Of a stretch of DNA of 62,500 nt, positions 61,073 through 62,500 are shown in pieces; position 1 is the stretch's first letter; each line of letters opens with the position of its first letter. The translations under genes and the position numbers were made by a program. The notes under the pieces were generated by a model that saw only the letters and a program-made list of their open reading frames with translations, was not told the origin of the DNA and did no database searches. This DNA is from Neobacillus sp. PS3-34 (GTDB lineage: Bacteria > Bacillota > Bacilli > Bacillales > Cytobacillaceae): positions 2,195,001 through 2,257,500 of the forward strand of contig NZ_CP133267.1 of assembly GCF_030915465.1 (NCBI RefSeq), in the 5' to 3' direction.

Positions 61073-62500
61073 TTATTTAAAAACTTTTATCAATCCTTGG
61101 TCAAGGAGTGTACCACCTTGAAACCTTGCGCCATGCTCTAAAAGCTCATATAAATGTTCAATCATTTCACCTGATATTTTTTCCCCTGTTAACAGCAATG
61201 GGATACCTGGGGGATAGGGAATAAGCATTTCTGCAGAAACCCTTCCCTCTGCTTCGGTAAGGGGAACATCCGTTACATGAAGCTGTTTCATTGATTTATA
61301 AGGTATGGCTAACTCCGCTATCTTTATTTCTTTATGCTTGGCCACTTTCTCACTTTTTGCGAGCGGGTATCCCTTCAATGCCTTTTTTATTTTTCCAGCT
61401 GCTTCTTTCCAAGGGAATTCTTCATTTTCTTTTAAGAGAGGGAAAATAAATAACACATTATAAGGATCTGCCAATTCAGTAAAGATTCCTTCCTTCTCCA
61501 GCAGCTTTTGTATTTTAAATCCGCCAGCCTTGCTTGCCGTCTGGATGGTCATTTTTAATGGATCACCTTGTTGGCCTTGATACTCCAGCACATTAATTTG
61601 TGGTATAAGCTTCAATTCTGCCTTAAAAGAAGCAATGTTTTCAATTAAATAATCCAAGTCCCTCTTTTCATATGTATCGAGGTAACTCCTTGCAATATCC
61701 AATGAAGCCATTATCGGGTAGGATGGGCTGCTGGACTGAAACACCTGCAAATAATCCTCCAGGGCATCTGCCGGCACTATCTCACTATTAAAATGAATAT
61801 AAGAGCCCATCGTCATTGCCGGCAAGGTTTTATGGGCGGATTGGACAACAATATCTGCCCCAAGATTTACAGCAGAATCAGGAAAAGGGCTTCCCAGGAT
61901 AAAATGAGCTCCATGCGCTTCATCTACCAGCACAGGAATTCGACTCCGATGTGCAAGATCGATAATCCCAGCGAGGTCATAGCCCAGTCCATAATAATTG
62001 GGATACGTTAAAATGATCGCCCTTGTATCAGGATACAATTCCATTGCCTTTATGACGGTTTCTTTAGCAACCCCTCCGGCTACCTTCCACTCCCAGTCAT
62101 ACTCAGGGCTCAAAAAGACAGGCTTCACCTTCGCAAGCTTTAGCGCATTTAAAACCGACTTATGGCAGTTCCTTTGAACAAGAACCGTATCATTTTCTTC
62201 ACATGCCGCCATCACCATGGCCAGATTCCCTGCCGTCGATCCATTAACGAGAAAATAACTTTTCTTCACCCCATATAATTCAGCCAGCATCATTTCTGCT
62301 TCCAAAATCGCTTCCTCCGGTGAATGCAGATCATCCAGCCCTGACAATTCCGTCGCATCAATATTCAATATATGCCGAAATTCGTTTAACCCTTCAGAGT
62401 CAAAAACATTTCCGTATTTATGACCTGGAACATGAAAGGAGATGGGGTTCTTTTCTTTATGTTTAATAAGTGCATTATATAAAGGTTTATTATTGTGATC
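61073..62500 (-). CDS. yaaO: Orn/Lys/Arg decarboxylase-family PLP enzyme YaaO (N terminus outside window)
   Basis: The frame runs off the right edge; 475 residues are visible. Upstream of the LNIDATEL region it reads HVPGHKYG, the family N-terminal motif. LVNGSTAGNLAM, VDEAHGAHF and the PLP lysine in SAHKTLPAMTMGS are clear, as is the C-terminal PPGIPLLLTGE. Fold type I lysine/arginine decarboxylase; the substrate is not proven for YaaO, and it lacks the N-terminal wing domain of inducible enzymes in the part seen. Confidence 0.9.
   Translation of the reverse strand, partial: DHNNKPLYNALIKHKEKNPISFHVPGHKYGNVFDSEGLNEFRHILNIDATELSGLDDLHSPEEAILEAEMMLAELYGVKKSYFLVNGSTAGNLAMVMAACEENDTVLVQRNCHKSVLNALKLAKVKPVFLSPEYDWEWKVAGGVAKETVIKAMELYPDTRAIILTYPNYYGLGYDLAGIIDLAHRSRIPVLVDEAHGAHFILGSPFPDSAVNLGADIVVQSAHKTLPAMTMGSYIHFNSEIVPADALEDYLQVFQSSSPSYPIMASLDIARSYLDTYEKRDLDYLIENIASFKAELKLIPQINVLEYQGQQGDPLKMTIQTASKAGGFKIQKLLEKEGIFTELADPYNVLFIFPLLKENEEFPWKEAAGKIKKALKGYPLAKSEKVAKHKEIKIAELAIPYKSMKQLHVTDVPLTEAEGRVSAEMLIPYPPGIPLLLTGEKISGEMIEHLYELLEHGARFQGGTLLDQGLIKVFK

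Overview
The window is part of the origin-proximal core chromosome of a spore-forming Bacillaceae bacterium, printed on the reverse strand. Nearly every gene reads on the minus strand, and the order from the right edge leftwards matches the Bacillus subtilis yaaO-to-rrnJ/rrnW region: yaaO, tmk, yaaQ, holB, yaaT, yabA, yabB, yazA, rsmI, (abrB), metS, tatD, yabE, rnmV, ksgA, yabG, veg, sspF, ispE, purR, yabJ, spoVG, glmU, prs, ctc, pth, fin, mfd, spoVT, yabM, yabN, yabO, yabP, yabQ, divIC, yabR, tRNA-Met, spoIIE, yabS, yabT, tilS, hprT, ftsH, coaX, hslO, yacD, cysK, pabB, pabA, pabC, folP, folB, folK, yazB, dusB, lysS, then two rRNA operons. The sporulation genes (spoIIE, spoVT, spoVG, yabG, yabP, yabQ, fin, sspF) show an endospore former. 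The species cannot be fixed from this alone; it is not B. subtilis itself.

Layout. 1-7800: end of one 16S gene (rrnW-like), nine tRNAs in the trnJ order, then 5S, 23S and 16S of an rrnJ-like operon. 7.8-16.4 kb: lysS, dusB, the folate and p-aminobenzoate cluster, and cysK. 16.5-28 kb: proteostasis, CoA, purine salvage and tRNA modification genes, then spoIIE. 28-34.7 kb: a tRNA-Met, a repeat element, and division and spore-envelope genes. 35-46 kb: mfd, translation and ribosome-linked genes, prs, glmU, spoVG, the purine repressor and ispE. 46-55 kb: sspF, veg, yabG, ksgA, rnmV, yabE, tatD, metS. 55-62.5 kb: abrB (the only plus-strand protein gene), then rsmI through a partial yaaO. Several recognisable control sites are present: rRNA and veg promoters, a 21-bp-spacer spoIIE promoter, a sigma-H spoVG promoter, sigma-G promoters of spoVT and sspF, and tandem Spo0A boxes at abrB.

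The most striking feature is not a gene. At least 31 frame breaks interrupt genes that are essential or universally conserved. Reading across each one restores the expected protein, and 28 of the 31 breaks lie in or beside the tetranucleotide GGCC. Both 16S copies also carry one indel each, at different GGCC sites where the other copy is correct. This looks like a systematic consensus error at a modified motif, so the assembly probably carries an indirect imprint of GGCC methylation. The split genes are therefore annotated as single intact genes with sequence errors, not as pseudogenes.

I found no novel gene cluster. The accessory content is small: one 282-bp inverted-repeat element, three copies of a short interspersed repeat, a 99-bp direct repeat, a two-copy palindrome, a tRNA-Lys fragment, and the apparent loss of yaaR.
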